Assembly: GCA_029881255.1 (NCBI GenBank)
Contig: JAOUMY010000018.1
Span: 1 to 46,561, forward strand
Source of the DNA: Gammaproteobacteria bacterium
Lineage (GTDB): Bacteria; Pseudomonadota; Gammaproteobacteria; S012-40
DNA: 46,561 nt
Reading direction: 5' to 3'
Each line of letters begins with the position of its first letter. The first letter of the stretch is position 1. The position numbers and the translations under genes are program-made. The notes beneath the pieces were generated by a model that had not been told where the DNA came from, ran no database searches, and worked only from the letters and a program-made list of their open reading frames with translations. Positions 8,809 to 16,394 of the stretch are shown piece after piece.

Positions 8809-9663
8809 TTATTTAAATATTCGATTCAACAATGCCGCGGCTCTAAGTCCGCCCTTGAACATTTGCGATTCGATCATCGGAACAAACCTGTAGACATAGT
8901 CGTAGGAGAAACTCCCTTTGAAGGAGTCCACATCATAGGCCTGAGTGCGTATTTGTATTGTCTCGTGGACCCAATCGATAGGCTTGCTCTTTTGTATTTC
9001 CTTGACTGCAGAAGCCTTCGCATTGTTAATCTTTCGAGTCAATTCGGTAAAACCCAAATGTTGTTCTTCGACAAGTTCTTCATCCCATACTTTGTGGAGA
9101 TTTGTGGTTTTACCAAACCACTTGACCTTAATCTTGTTGCCGCCCAGATCTGAAGGATAACCGGCATGGAGTGGTTGGTGCATATCGCCGACGATATGAA
9201 CGAGAAAGCGTAGCGCAAATTTTTTAATCTCTTTTTGCTTTTTTGGATTTGTGAGATCACCGAAATACTTTTGTAATGCGGAGGCGACTGGACCCTGGGG
9301 AATCGTCTTGTTTTCAAGTATGGCGACAAATGTATTCAAAGCAACATAGGAGTCACCCTTGGGATTCTTAGCCGAATTTTCGTAAGTCTCACCTGGGTTC
9401 ACATTTATGAAATGCCAATTGGCAGCCGCGTCGTATCCCCAGAATTCTTTGTTTTCGGGAGATGAGCGCATCTCATCAGGCCAGGTGGCGGCAAACGCCA
9501 AACCCTCACCGTCCAGTATCTCATCAATTGCCTTTTTTGCGCTCGCTGACAAATGATAACTCGCCACCTCGCCCACGGTACGATGGCCCGTCTGTCCAAA
9601 CCCAAAGCAATTTGACGAAACCACACCGGCTAAAACGCCGACAAGGTAAAATGATTTGCGCAT
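8809..9663 (-). CDS. S1/P1-type zinc nuclease, exported
   Basis: 284 residues with a signal peptide (MRKSFYLVGVLAGVVSSNCFG). The three-zinc ligand set of the S1/P1 family is all present: H27, D63 (ATWPDE), H84 (NWHFIN), H156/D160/H166 (LVHIVGDMHQPLH) and H190/D194 (LHKVWDEEL), with spacing like nuclease P1. In the family the mature N-terminal Trp also binds zinc; here the matching residue appears to be Phe (FGQTGH). Activity would be cleavage of single-stranded RNA/DNA and 3'-nucleotides in the periplasm or outside. The start at 9663 is chosen for the ATG with the export signal; a TTG 18 bp upstream is in frame. It lies 36 bp downstream of a DUF2235 gene on the same strand, probably co-transcribed. 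Confidence 0.92.
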   Translation of the reverse strand: MRKSFYLVGVLAGVVSSNCFGFGQTGHRTVGEVASYHLSASAKKAIDEILDGEGLAFAATWPDEMRSSPENKEFWGYDAAANWHFINVNPGETYENSAKNPKGDSYVALNTFVAILENKTIPQGPVASALQKYFGDLTNPKKQKEIKKFALRFLVHIVGDMHQPLHAGYPSDLGGNKIKVKWFGKTTNLHKVWDEELVEEQHLGFTELTRKINNAKASAVKEIQKSKPIDWVHETIQIRTQAYDVDSFKGSFSYDYVYRFVPMIESQMFKGGLRAAALLNRIFK

Positions 9664-9699
9664 ATCAAGCTTCCCTTTCAATATGTGGCAACATATTGC

Positions 9700-11187
9700 T
9701 TAACTGAGCTTGCTGACTACCAAGCTTCGGATATCTTCGGCGGCATCTTTCATCCGCGCGATTGCCGATTTCCTGATCAACCACATAAACAATAGCAGCA
9801 AAGTCACTAACAACACCGCATGCAAATGATACTCGATCAAATTCTTTCCCAGAGAAACATAGTCGCCTGTGGTAATGCTCTTCATGATCAGACTCCACAG
9901 ACTCACATTGTCGTCTTCATCATATATCGAGTAATACACCACATATGCCACGACAAAGGCCGTTAGATCGGCAAGCCCGCCATACAACCATTTGCGTATA
10001 TTAATTCCACGATTGATGATTTTCTGTTGCTTGTTGCGCTCATCGTCCTCACTTAAGTCTATCGTTTTTGCTTTTGCATCCAGGTCAGAACCGACAATAT
10101 CGCACTTGCTCGGCAACACAAACGGCGCATAATTGGCCGTGCGTTTTTTCAGACGTTCACAGGTACTTTCATGGACCTTGATATTTCCTAACAGCCTACC
10201 CTCGCACAGCCTGGTAATGATGCGTGGGTGATAGCGATAATAAATCGCAAACCCATCACGGGAATTGTATAGACGCCCGTGGATATTACTATCCTGATAA
10301 ACACCTTCCACGAATCCCGGTTTAAACTTTAAACCCTGTTGCTGCGCCCTAAGCATCATCCAGTGCATAGTGACATTGGCCATACCCTGACGTTCATAAC
10401 CCCCACCCACATTTGAATGCATCCCCGAGAACCATACCTGTTCAACATCCTGCGGAGTACGCCCTGCCTTTACCTCGTCCCAAACCTTGGGCCAGAAGGC
10501 CGTGCGTTCATCATCTATTGCCAGCGCTTGATAGGCATGTTTGATGTTCTTCGACAATTCGTAGTTATAAAAGAGATGAGGCCAGACCAGATTACTAAGT
10601 CGTTCCAGACACCAGAACACAACACTGAGTATATTTAATGTAATCCCCATTCTGTCGGTGCGCTTGGGAAAGCCAAGAGCCGATACCGTGTCCCATACAC
10701 CAACAAAATGAATATCGATAATCCCATGAGAATGTCGATGGGTGCGAAATCGTTCTGCCCGTTGCGGGTCTTTACGGTGAGACTCATAGGCTTCAAATGC
10801 GTCGCAGGTATAATCTTTTAACTGTTCGTCTGACAGAGGCTTGCCATTGACCAGGCCCACTGCATTGATGAAACCACAAAATCCACGTATCGTTGCCGCG
10901 CCTCGGCTAAAGCCAAATAAAAACACCTTGTCGCCAGGCACATAGTTCAGCGAAAGAAAGCGGTACAAATCCATGACATTGTGCTTGATACCGATTCCGA
11001 TCGCCCCGGTGAAGGCGCGCCAATATTTATTGGTCGAAGTGCCAACGCCGTTATCGTAAAAAGTATATTGAGAAACCGACTTGTCATGAATCTCGATGGC
11101 CTTATACATCTTATAGACATTGCTGTCCGGTGTATAACCACCCTTGTTGCCGGTTCCATCGGCGCACAAAATGATATTCTTTGCCAT
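9700..11187 (-). CDS. DUF2235 alpha/beta hydrolase with C-terminal membrane anchor
   Basis: 495 residues. The DUF2235 lipase domain fills residues 1-380, opening with IILCADGTGN. The nucleophile motif GFSRGAA has S94, the acid is probably D166 (FVGVWDTVSA) and the histidine H257 (GMHSNVGGGY), the order found in Tle1-type phospholipases. Two hydrophobic segments (~406-430 and ~455-475) end the chain, with a short charged tail, so the enzyme is likely anchored to the inner membrane with the catalytic part cytoplasmic (no signal peptide). RBS AAAGGA lies 8-9 nt before the ATG at 11187. It is upstream of and close to the exported S1/P1 nuclease. A type VI effector role is not supported because no VgrG, PAAR or immunity gene is adjacent. 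A second DUF2235 protein without anchor is encoded at 28887-29966. Confidence 0.88.
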   Translation of the reverse strand: MAKNIILCADGTGNKGGYTPDSNVYKMYKAIEIHDKSVSQYTFYDNGVGTSTNKYWRAFTGAIGIGIKHNVMDLYRFLSLNYVPGDKVFLFGFSRGAATIRGFCGFINAVGLVNGKPLSDEQLKDYTCDAFEAYESHRKDPQRAERFRTHRHSHGIIDIHFVGVWDTVSALGFPKRTDRMGITLNILSVVFWCLERLSNLVWPHLFYNYELSKNIKHAYQALAIDDERTAFWPKVWDEVKAGRTPQDVEQVWFSGMHSNVGGGYERQGMANVTMHWMMLRAQQQGLKFKPGFVEGVYQDSNIHGRLYNSRDGFAIYYRYHPRIITRLCEGRLLGNIKVHESTCERLKKRTANYAPFVLPSKCDIVGSDLDAKAKTIDLSEDDERNKQQKIINRGINIRKWLYGGLADLTAFVVAYVVYYSIYDEDDNVSLWSLIMKSITTGDYVSLGKNLIEYHLHAVLLVTLLLLFMWLIRKSAIARMKDAAEDIRSLVVSKLS

Positions 11188-11565
11188 TTTGATATTCCTT
11201 TGATTTGAGTTCGAGTCCCCTATCCGAAATACATGCCAGAACTCAGCTGGGCTGAGGAATTGGAGATTTCATACCATGAAATTTTGCAATGTACCACTGT
11301 ATTTTTTAATAGTCGTGAAGAGAAAGTGACAATGATATCTATCACCTAAAAGGGTTACTCCCCCTTCTGGCTACACTTGATATTAATGAAAGTAATTCGA
11401 ACTCTGCCACCTTATTCCACGCAGCATTTTCTGTCCCACGACCTTACCTGTTTTTCAGCGTTCATTTTGAACGGGGTATGACTTTCCTTACCCTATCTGA
11501 ACTGAAATGAATGTCGAGTTTTTACAGCCCCTGCATATGAGTTGGGAACACCTGAAATCAGCGAC
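11188..11565. other. Intergenic region with small inverted repeat
   Basis: 378 bp between the DUF2235 gene and the RNase H gene. The only structure seen is ATTTCAT-ACC-ATGAAAT at 11266-11282, about 80 bp upstream of the DUF2235 start, a possible regulator site. No credible gene. Confidence 0.5.
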
Positions 11566-12045
11566 CTACTGCACACGAACTTTACGCGCCCGCAATGCCT
11601 TTCTTGCCGCTTTATCGACCATAGCAAATAGTCTATCGTTGTCATTCCTCTGTGCGGCAGACTTATGCCCTTTTACTTTGGTAATTGTACATTCCAATTG
11701 ATCCATGTACTGATAGAACTGTTGGTAGAGGTCTGCGTTTGTTAGCTGGCGATTATTCTTTGCGATGTAATTACTCGCTTCAAGGCGATCACGTCGCCCT
11801 GGCAAGTTTAAGATATTCTGGCAATCGGTGAATACTTCGATTTTTCTTATAGAACAGTCAAGATCGCTCAATGCCCAAAGAAGCGTCTGTAACTCCAGTC
11901 GAGTTGAGCGAGTGTTATTGAATTCTTTCCGCTGAACTCGCGACTCATCCACGAGACCAACAGGTTCGTTTTCATAAACGATGAGATAAGCACCAACACC
12001 GCTTGCTGTCTTCGGACACATACTCGCATCTGTAAACACTCTCAA
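11566..12045 (-). CDS. RNase H family protein
   Basis: About 160 residues. The four carboxylate motifs of the RNase H fold are visible in order: FTDAS (first Asp), STRLELQTLLWAL (Glu), VFTDCQNI (Asp), and VKGHK ... MVDKAARKALR (His loop and final Asp). It would cleave RNA in RNA-DNA hybrids, in the cytoplasm. The family signature 'VD..AR.ALR' at the C-terminus resembles small stand-alone bacterial RNase H proteins. The start is unclear: the frame is open to a TTG at 12090, but that lies inside the terminator of the upstream cytochrome gene. I chose TTG at 12045, directly before RVFTDAS; the first ATG (12021) would cut off the first catalytic strand. It appears to be a single-gene unit. Confidence 0.75.
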   Translation of the reverse strand: MRVFTDASMCPKTASGVGAYLIVYENEPVGLVDESRVQRKEFNNTRSTRLELQTLLWALSDLDCSIRKIEVFTDCQNILNLPGRRDRLEASNYIAKNNRQLTNADLYQQFYQYMDQLECTITKVKGHKSAAQRNDNDRLFAMVDKAARKALRARKVRVQ

Positions 12046-12070
12046 ATAATATGTATACCTACTTGGTAAA

Positions 12071-12109
12071 AAATGTGGGGGCAGATACAACGTTAGCTTC
12101 TGGCCCCCA
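12071..12109 (-). terminator. Rho-independent terminator of the cytochrome c gene
   Basis: Read on the minus strand, TGGGGGCCAGA (12109-12099) pairs with TCTGCCCCCA (12085-12076), with one bulged base, followed by CATTTTTTA (12075-12069). It sits 12 bp after the cytochrome stop. Its GGGGxCAGATA core resembles the hairpin at 7464-7494. Confidence 0.75.
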
Positions 12110-12121
12110 AACGTTAATGCC

Positions 12122-12895
12122 TTATTTAGTTAAGGTCTGCAAATAGGCCAGTAAGTCAATCTGTTCTTGTTCGCTCAAGACACCCAACATCGGTGGCATA
12201 TGCTCCCACATCTTACGCATAGCGGGATGGTGTTGGCGACCTGACATATTGTGCATCTTTTTCATATTCATAAACGCGCCGGGATGGCCAAAGCGTATCT
12301 TGTGTAGCGTTTCCCAGGGATTCTTGTTGGCTATCGTGCCGACATATTCGGGTTTGTCTTTTCCAGGTGCCAGATTCATCGATTCACCCGTCTTACCGTG
12401 ACAGTCGACACAATGCTTTTCAAAGTGCTGCTTGCCCGGCGTCACATCACCTTTAACCTGCTTGGTATCGTAGGAAATGTACTTCGTCATGTCGATCTGC
12501 CCCTGGCTGACAAACTGGGCGACAGCTCTTAAATCCTCGACACTGAGATGTTTGTCATAACCGTGTTGTGAGTTTTTCAATACCTCAAGCAATTGGTCAA
12601 TAGATTTACCTTCCGACTCACGTATACCCTTGGTACCGGAGTAATGACTACCCTTCGCATAGGCGCCATCCTTTCCTCGGTAGTCCCAACCATGACATTC
12701 CTTGCAACGCCAGGTAGCGCTACCTTTTTGTTCGCCATCCTTGTAGGCTGGATGCGTACCCTCCGGTGGCGTCAGTTTGGTGTCTACCCACCACTTGTCA
12801 TACAAGCGTCCACCGACAATTGTTTGCTCCAGCTCACTTGCGACAGCAGGTGAAACCAGAAGTATAAACACTAGCGACATTCCTTTATGCTTCAT
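12122..12895 (-). CDS. Two-heme periplasmic cytochrome c
   Basis: 257 residues. A signal peptide (MKHKGMSLVFILLVSPAVAS) sends the protein to the periplasm, where heme c is attached at CKECH (64-68) and CVDCH (162-166). The second domain has a His/Met-rich stretch (MNMKKMHNMSGRQHH.., then MWEHMPPMLGVLS) that could supply the distal Met ligand and perhaps bind metal. The C-terminus LSEQEQIDLLAYLQTL is the usual last helix of class I cytochromes. It would be an electron carrier or the heme subunit of a dehydrogenase; no partner oxidoreductase gene is adjacent. The start at 12895 is chosen because GAGG lies 6 nt upstream and the export signal begins there; the frame extends to 12967 without a good start. 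It is terminated by the hairpin at 12071-12109. Confidence 0.85.
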   Translation of the reverse strand: MKHKGMSLVFILLVSPAVASELEQTIVGGRLYDKWWVDTKLTPPEGTHPAYKDGEQKGSATWRCKECHGWDYRGKDGAYAKGSHYSGTKGIRESEGKSIDQLLEVLKNSQHGYDKHLSVEDLRAVAQFVSQGQIDMTKYISYDTKQVKGDVTPGKQHFEKHCVDCHGKTGESMNLAPGKDKPEYVGTIANKNPWETLHKIRFGHPGAFMNMKKMHNMSGRQHHPAMRKMWEHMPPMLGVLSEQEQIDLLAYLQTLTK

Positions 12896-13206
12896 CGTCT
12901 TCCTCAGGTTTTGGCCTTCCATCACGCAAGTATAGATGATAAAACCCGAATTCTCTGCCACTTTCAAAAAATTCTATCGTGTTGTTGGAATGAGATGTAA
13001 GTGTGGCTGAATGGCTTCCAGGATGATCGTGTTGGCAACACTATTTGGTGCTTTCTTGAAATTGGTTTTGTTGGTTTCAGCCAAGTCTCGACTACAAATA
13101 TTGAACGTTAGGTCCTAAACCATTCCCGGTACAGAGACTTTGTAATAATATTTACAGACAAAGGAGACAAATACAAAAAGCCGCGAGCGAACTCTAGCTG
13201 TCGTGG
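12896..13206. other. Intergenic region, nothing recognised
   Basis: 311 bp between the cytochrome start and the end of the small hypothetical gene. It should contain the cytochrome promoter, but I could not pick a convincing one. No RNA gene or repeat seen. Confidence 0.5.
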
Positions 13207-13548
13207 TCAATTCAGACCAGAGCCATTTAATAGTTCCGCCAAGGAAGAACCCTCGGCATTATCACCCATCTCAACAATGAGTGTCTCATCGAGTGGTATT
13301 TCGTTGGCCTGTAAATGTGGATATAGCTGTTGCGAGATTTGGATGATAGTGATGATACCTTCCCTGTTGGCCAAATCGTCTGTGCTTTTTGCATCGTCCA
13401 CGAGTTGATTGATATAGGCCTCAAAGGTCGCGACACGCTGCTCCAGACCCATCGCCTTAAATAGACCGGTAAAGGTAAAGTGCAATTCACGAACACCCGC
13501 CTTCGGGTCGTCTAAATATTCAATTTTGAAAGGGTTCTGTACAAGCAC
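13207..13548 (-). CDS. Small cytoplasmic protein of unknown function
   Basis: 113 residues, acidic, without export signal or membrane segment; I do not recognise a family. It reads as an alpha/beta N-terminal part (FKIEYLDDPKAGVRELHFTFTG) followed by helices (GLEQRVATFEAYINQLVDDA, then REGIITIIQISQQLYPHL) and an acidic tail. The start is a GTG at 13548 with AAGGA about 9 nt upstream; there is no in-frame ATG near. Codon use looks like its neighbours and the helical pattern is convincing, so I think it is real. It stands alone between two non-coding stretches; nothing in the context suggests a role. Confidence 0.6.
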   Translation of the reverse strand: MLVQNPFKIEYLDDPKAGVRELHFTFTGLFKAMGLEQRVATFEAYINQLVDDAKSTDDLANREGIITIIQISQQLYPHLQANEIPLDETLIVEMGDNAEGSSLAELLNGSGLN

Positions 13549-14049
13549 TGTTATGTCCTTCAGGTAAAGTGCGTCACTTTAACATAGATAGACGTCGATA
13601 TATAAATACCTGGCAGTCTTAGGACCGACCCAGCAGATACCAGAACGCATCTGACTTTTCTCTCGATTCTACTTTTTCTATTGCTTCGACATTTTCAGGC
13701 AAAATTTGAAGAAAACAAGTTACGATCAACGAGTATTTTATTATGCAATTTTTCATATAGTTTTCTGAGCTTATGATTTAATAGGTTGATGTATACAAAT
13801 TACAAAAGGAGATACAAAACCCGCTATTATTTACGTATGATTTTCTGAAACGCTAACGAATCCACCCGTCCTACTCTACATTTCTCGCCCATAGTCCTTC
13901 TTTATAAAGACATTAAAACAAATAGACCAGAACCAATTAGGGCTAACACCTATCGACTATACTAACAGGCTGGGCAGCGATACAAAATAATAGTCAAATT
14001 GTGTGAGTTAGGCTAATATATCTGCCTATTTAATAGAATAATTTGAATA
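13549..14049. other. Intergenic region between divergent genes
   Basis: 501 bp, AT-rich, between the GTG of the small hypothetical gene and the ATG of the lipoprotein-like gene. It should hold both promoters. A purine-rich AAAAGGAGATA at 13804-13814 looks like a ribosome site but no open frame follows. No repeat or RNA gene recognised. Confidence 0.5.
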
Positions 14050-15705
14050 ATGGCTATAAAGACCAATACCAAAAGACTAGCGTCTCTACTTTTCTGCATT
14101 TTAACGATTTCTTTCGGCTCCGCGTGTAAGCATGACGACAAAGTGAGTACCCCGACACTGGTCGTTGGCGAATTTACTGACGATAAGGGCGTTTCATTAT
14201 CATGGGAGTCGGTGAGCGGAGCGGACAAGTATTCGATTCTCTGGCATAGCAGCGAAATCACAGAGAATTCTCGTATTGAGGGGATCAGTTCGCCTTTCGT
14301 GTTTGAGCCTCAATTCGGAAAGGAAGTCACTTTTTCTCTCGAGGCTGCAAACAAAAAGCATAGCCGTGTTTCTGACGAAAAATCCGTTTTGTTTGTCCCG
14401 GCCAAGCCCGGATTCAAAAGCATCAATATTGCTAGTAACAGGCACTCACTATCCTGGGATGCGATTGAGTCGTCTACCTCATATAAAATCTACTCATCGT
14501 CTTTTGATCAAACATTTGAGAACGCCAGGCTATTGGGCGAAACGGAAGAACTTAGCTTTGATCATGACGATGTCGCATCAGAATCCACAATACACTACTA
14601 CCTTGTAGCCCGAAATCCATCCGGTGACAGTTTTCCTTCAGATGCACTCGAAGTAAATACTGCTGATATCCCGCAGAAACCTGAGATACCAGAGGTTATG
14701 ACACAAAAAGGTGAAAACATTCTCACCTGGTCAGCAGTCGGTTTGGCAAATTCGTATAAGATATATTTTTCTTTTGAACCCGATTCTTATGACATAGCAG
14801 AGAAGCTCGGCGAGACCACCGAGAAAACGCTCACGCATCAAGGCGTGAAACCATTGTCGAGTATTTATTACTACCTCGTTGCGAGCAATGCAAAGGGAGA
14901 CAGCTTTCCCTCAGATGCCGCTCATGTTGAGTCCGCCTATTATCAAGCTGTGATGGAGGTACCGCTAAACAAGACCGGTGTTTCCTTTTTCATCACAGAG
15001 GCACAAGAAACGAAAACGGACGGAAAAATATATCCACAAATATTTCTACAGGAACCAGAGACATTTAAAGGCCAGGACGGAGTCAATCATACCAATACGA
15101 TAGGCACGAGTTTAAGCTTTACTAAATTGGATAACTCGGGTGCCACTTTATCCAACGATCACACGGACACCAGCACATGGAATTGTACACGAGACAACAA
15201 CACAGGCTTGCATTGGGAAGTGAAATCCCTTGCCGGTGAGCGTGCATACCAGAAACTTTTCACATGGTTTGACCCGAATGAAAATACCAATGGCGGCAAT
15301 TCTGGAATGGAAGATCCATCTGCGTGTGCCAAACCGTATCTGGAAAGCAATACGCTACAACACATACAAATTGCCAATAGCGAACAGTGGTGTGGCTTTT
15401 CCGACTGGCGATTACCCACAATTGAAGAGATTCGTTCTATAGTCGATTACGGAGTTGATACCCAAAATAAAGGCTCATGGAATTTACTGGATTCCAATTA
15501 TTTTCCAAACATAATTCGCCGCCACCAATGGACATCGATTAGCAGCGGTATAGATTCGGAAAGAGCGTACGGGTTCCATCTTAGCGATGGTAGCGCAGAA
15601 GATCATACAAAACATTGTACCCCGACCGGGGTATTTACCAACAGCGCCATGCTTGTTCGTAGTCCCGACAAACCGTCACTCTCCTTTTCAACAAACAATG
15701 AATAA
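14050..15705 (+). CDS. Exported FN3 / DUF1566 domain protein, possible lipoprotein
   Basis: 551 residues. The N-terminus has a hydrophobic signal ending in FGSAC (Cys26), a weak lipobox, so lipid anchoring is possible. Three fibronectin-III-like domains follow (~35-115, 115-205, 210-295), each with the 'LSW..V..A..Y.I' strand pair; the last two are recent duplicates (YYLVARNPSGDSFPSDA against YYLVASNAKGDSFPSDA). The C-terminal part (~315-545) is a DUF1566 (Lcl C-terminal) domain with the hallmark WRLPTIEEIRSIVDY and a QWTSIS strand before the end. Such domains occur in surface or secreted proteins of unclear function. The start is the first ATG after an AT-rich leader, without a strong ribosome site. 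The next gene, also DUF1566, overlaps its stop by 8 bp, so both are translated together. Confidence 0.8.
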   Translation: MAIKTNTKRLASLLFCILTISFGSACKHDDKVSTPTLVVGEFTDDKGVSLSWESVSGADKYSILWHSSEITENSRIEGISSPFVFEPQFGKEVTFSLEAANKKHSRVSDEKSVLFVPAKPGFKSINIASNRHSLSWDAIESSTSYKIYSSSFDQTFENARLLGETEELSFDHDDVASESTIHYYLVARNPSGDSFPSDALEVNTADIPQKPEIPEVMTQKGENILTWSAVGLANSYKIYFSFEPDSYDIAEKLGETTEKTLTHQGVKPLSSIYYYLVASNAKGDSFPSDAAHVESAYYQAVMEVPLNKTGVSFFITEAQETKTDGKIYPQIFLQEPETFKGQDGVNHTNTIGTSLSFTKLDNSGATLSNDHTDTSTWNCTRDNNTGLHWEVKSLAGERAYQKLFTWFDPNENTNGGNSGMEDPSACAKPYLESNTLQHIQIANSEQWCGFSDWRLPTIEEIRSIVDYGVDTQNKGSWNLLDSNYFPNIIRRHQWTSISSGIDSERAYGFHLSDGSAEDHTKHCTPTGVFTNSAMLVRSPDKPSLSFSTNNE

Positions 15706-16360
15706 AGCCATCGAAAAAGTACGATTTATGAAGAATACTACGTTGAAACACATCAATTTTCCGCAAACAAAGACAACTTTTTCCTTCGTTGGCTACTGCT
15801 TTCTCGTTGCTATCACTAGCATCCCGGCTACGGTCTTTGCTTGTAAAGACAACATTCCCGGCCATTATCTAAATCGGTATATCGACAATAAGGATGGCAC
15901 AATTTCCGACAAAATGACCAACTTGATGTGGCAAAAATGTACGCTTGGTGCAGTCTGGAACGAACAGACCGGAATCTGTGAAACAGAAAAAAATGAGTCT
16001 GGTTTTCCGATTATAGATAGCCAGAATTGGAAAAATGCTTTGGAGCGTGCGCAACAAAACGCATTTGCATCACATAACGATTGGCGCTTGCCAAATATAA
16101 AGGAGCTGGCTTCGATATATGACCCCGCTTGTATAACACCAAGTTCATACTATGCAATTGACCTTGCCGTATTCGATTTGCCTTTCAATTCTTACTGGAG
16201 CTCGACGCCGAGCCGAAAATCAACCCGATTTCGTGATGAGAATGAAAATTATGTTGATACAAATACAGCGTATAGCCTGACTTTCAGCTACCCCAGCAAC
16301 CGCACTAAAATCACGCCGATTACCGAGGCACAAGCTGTCCGTTTGGTTCGAAGCCAATAA
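15698..16360 (+). CDS. Exported DUF1566 domain protein
   Basis: 220 residues. After a long basic n-region comes a hydrophobic stretch (FSFVGYCFLVAITSIPATVF, then AC), read as an export signal. The mature protein is essentially one DUF1566 domain: RYIDNKDGTISDKMTNLMW near the start, HNDWRLPNIKELASIYD in the middle, SYWSSTPS, and AVRLVRSQ at the end. Cysteines (WQKCTLG, GICETE, DPACIT) may form disulfides. Two starts are possible: ATG 15698, overlapping the previous stop (ATGAATAA), and ATG 15728; the first is chosen for coupling. It is the partner of the larger FN3/DUF1566 protein and likely acts at the same site. It ends 34 bp from the convergent caspase gene. Confidence 0.75.
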   Translation: MNKAIEKVRFMKNTTLKHINFPQTKTTFSFVGYCFLVAITSIPATVFACKDNIPGHYLNRYIDNKDGTISDKMTNLMWQKCTLGAVWNEQTGICETEKNESGFPIIDSQNWKNALERAQQNAFASHNDWRLPNIKELASIYDPACITPSSYYAIDLAVFDLPFNSYWSSTPSRKSTRFRDENENYVDTNTAYSLTFSYPSNRTKITPITEAQAVRLVRSQ

Positions 16361-16394
16361 AGTTGCGGTACCCCATCCACATCAGCAAACACAA

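Noticed and set aside
9700-11187. Type VI secretion effector module
   Set aside because: DUF2235 lipases include T6SS effectors, but no VgrG, Hcp, PAAR, adaptor or lipoprotein immunity gene is adjacent to either copy.
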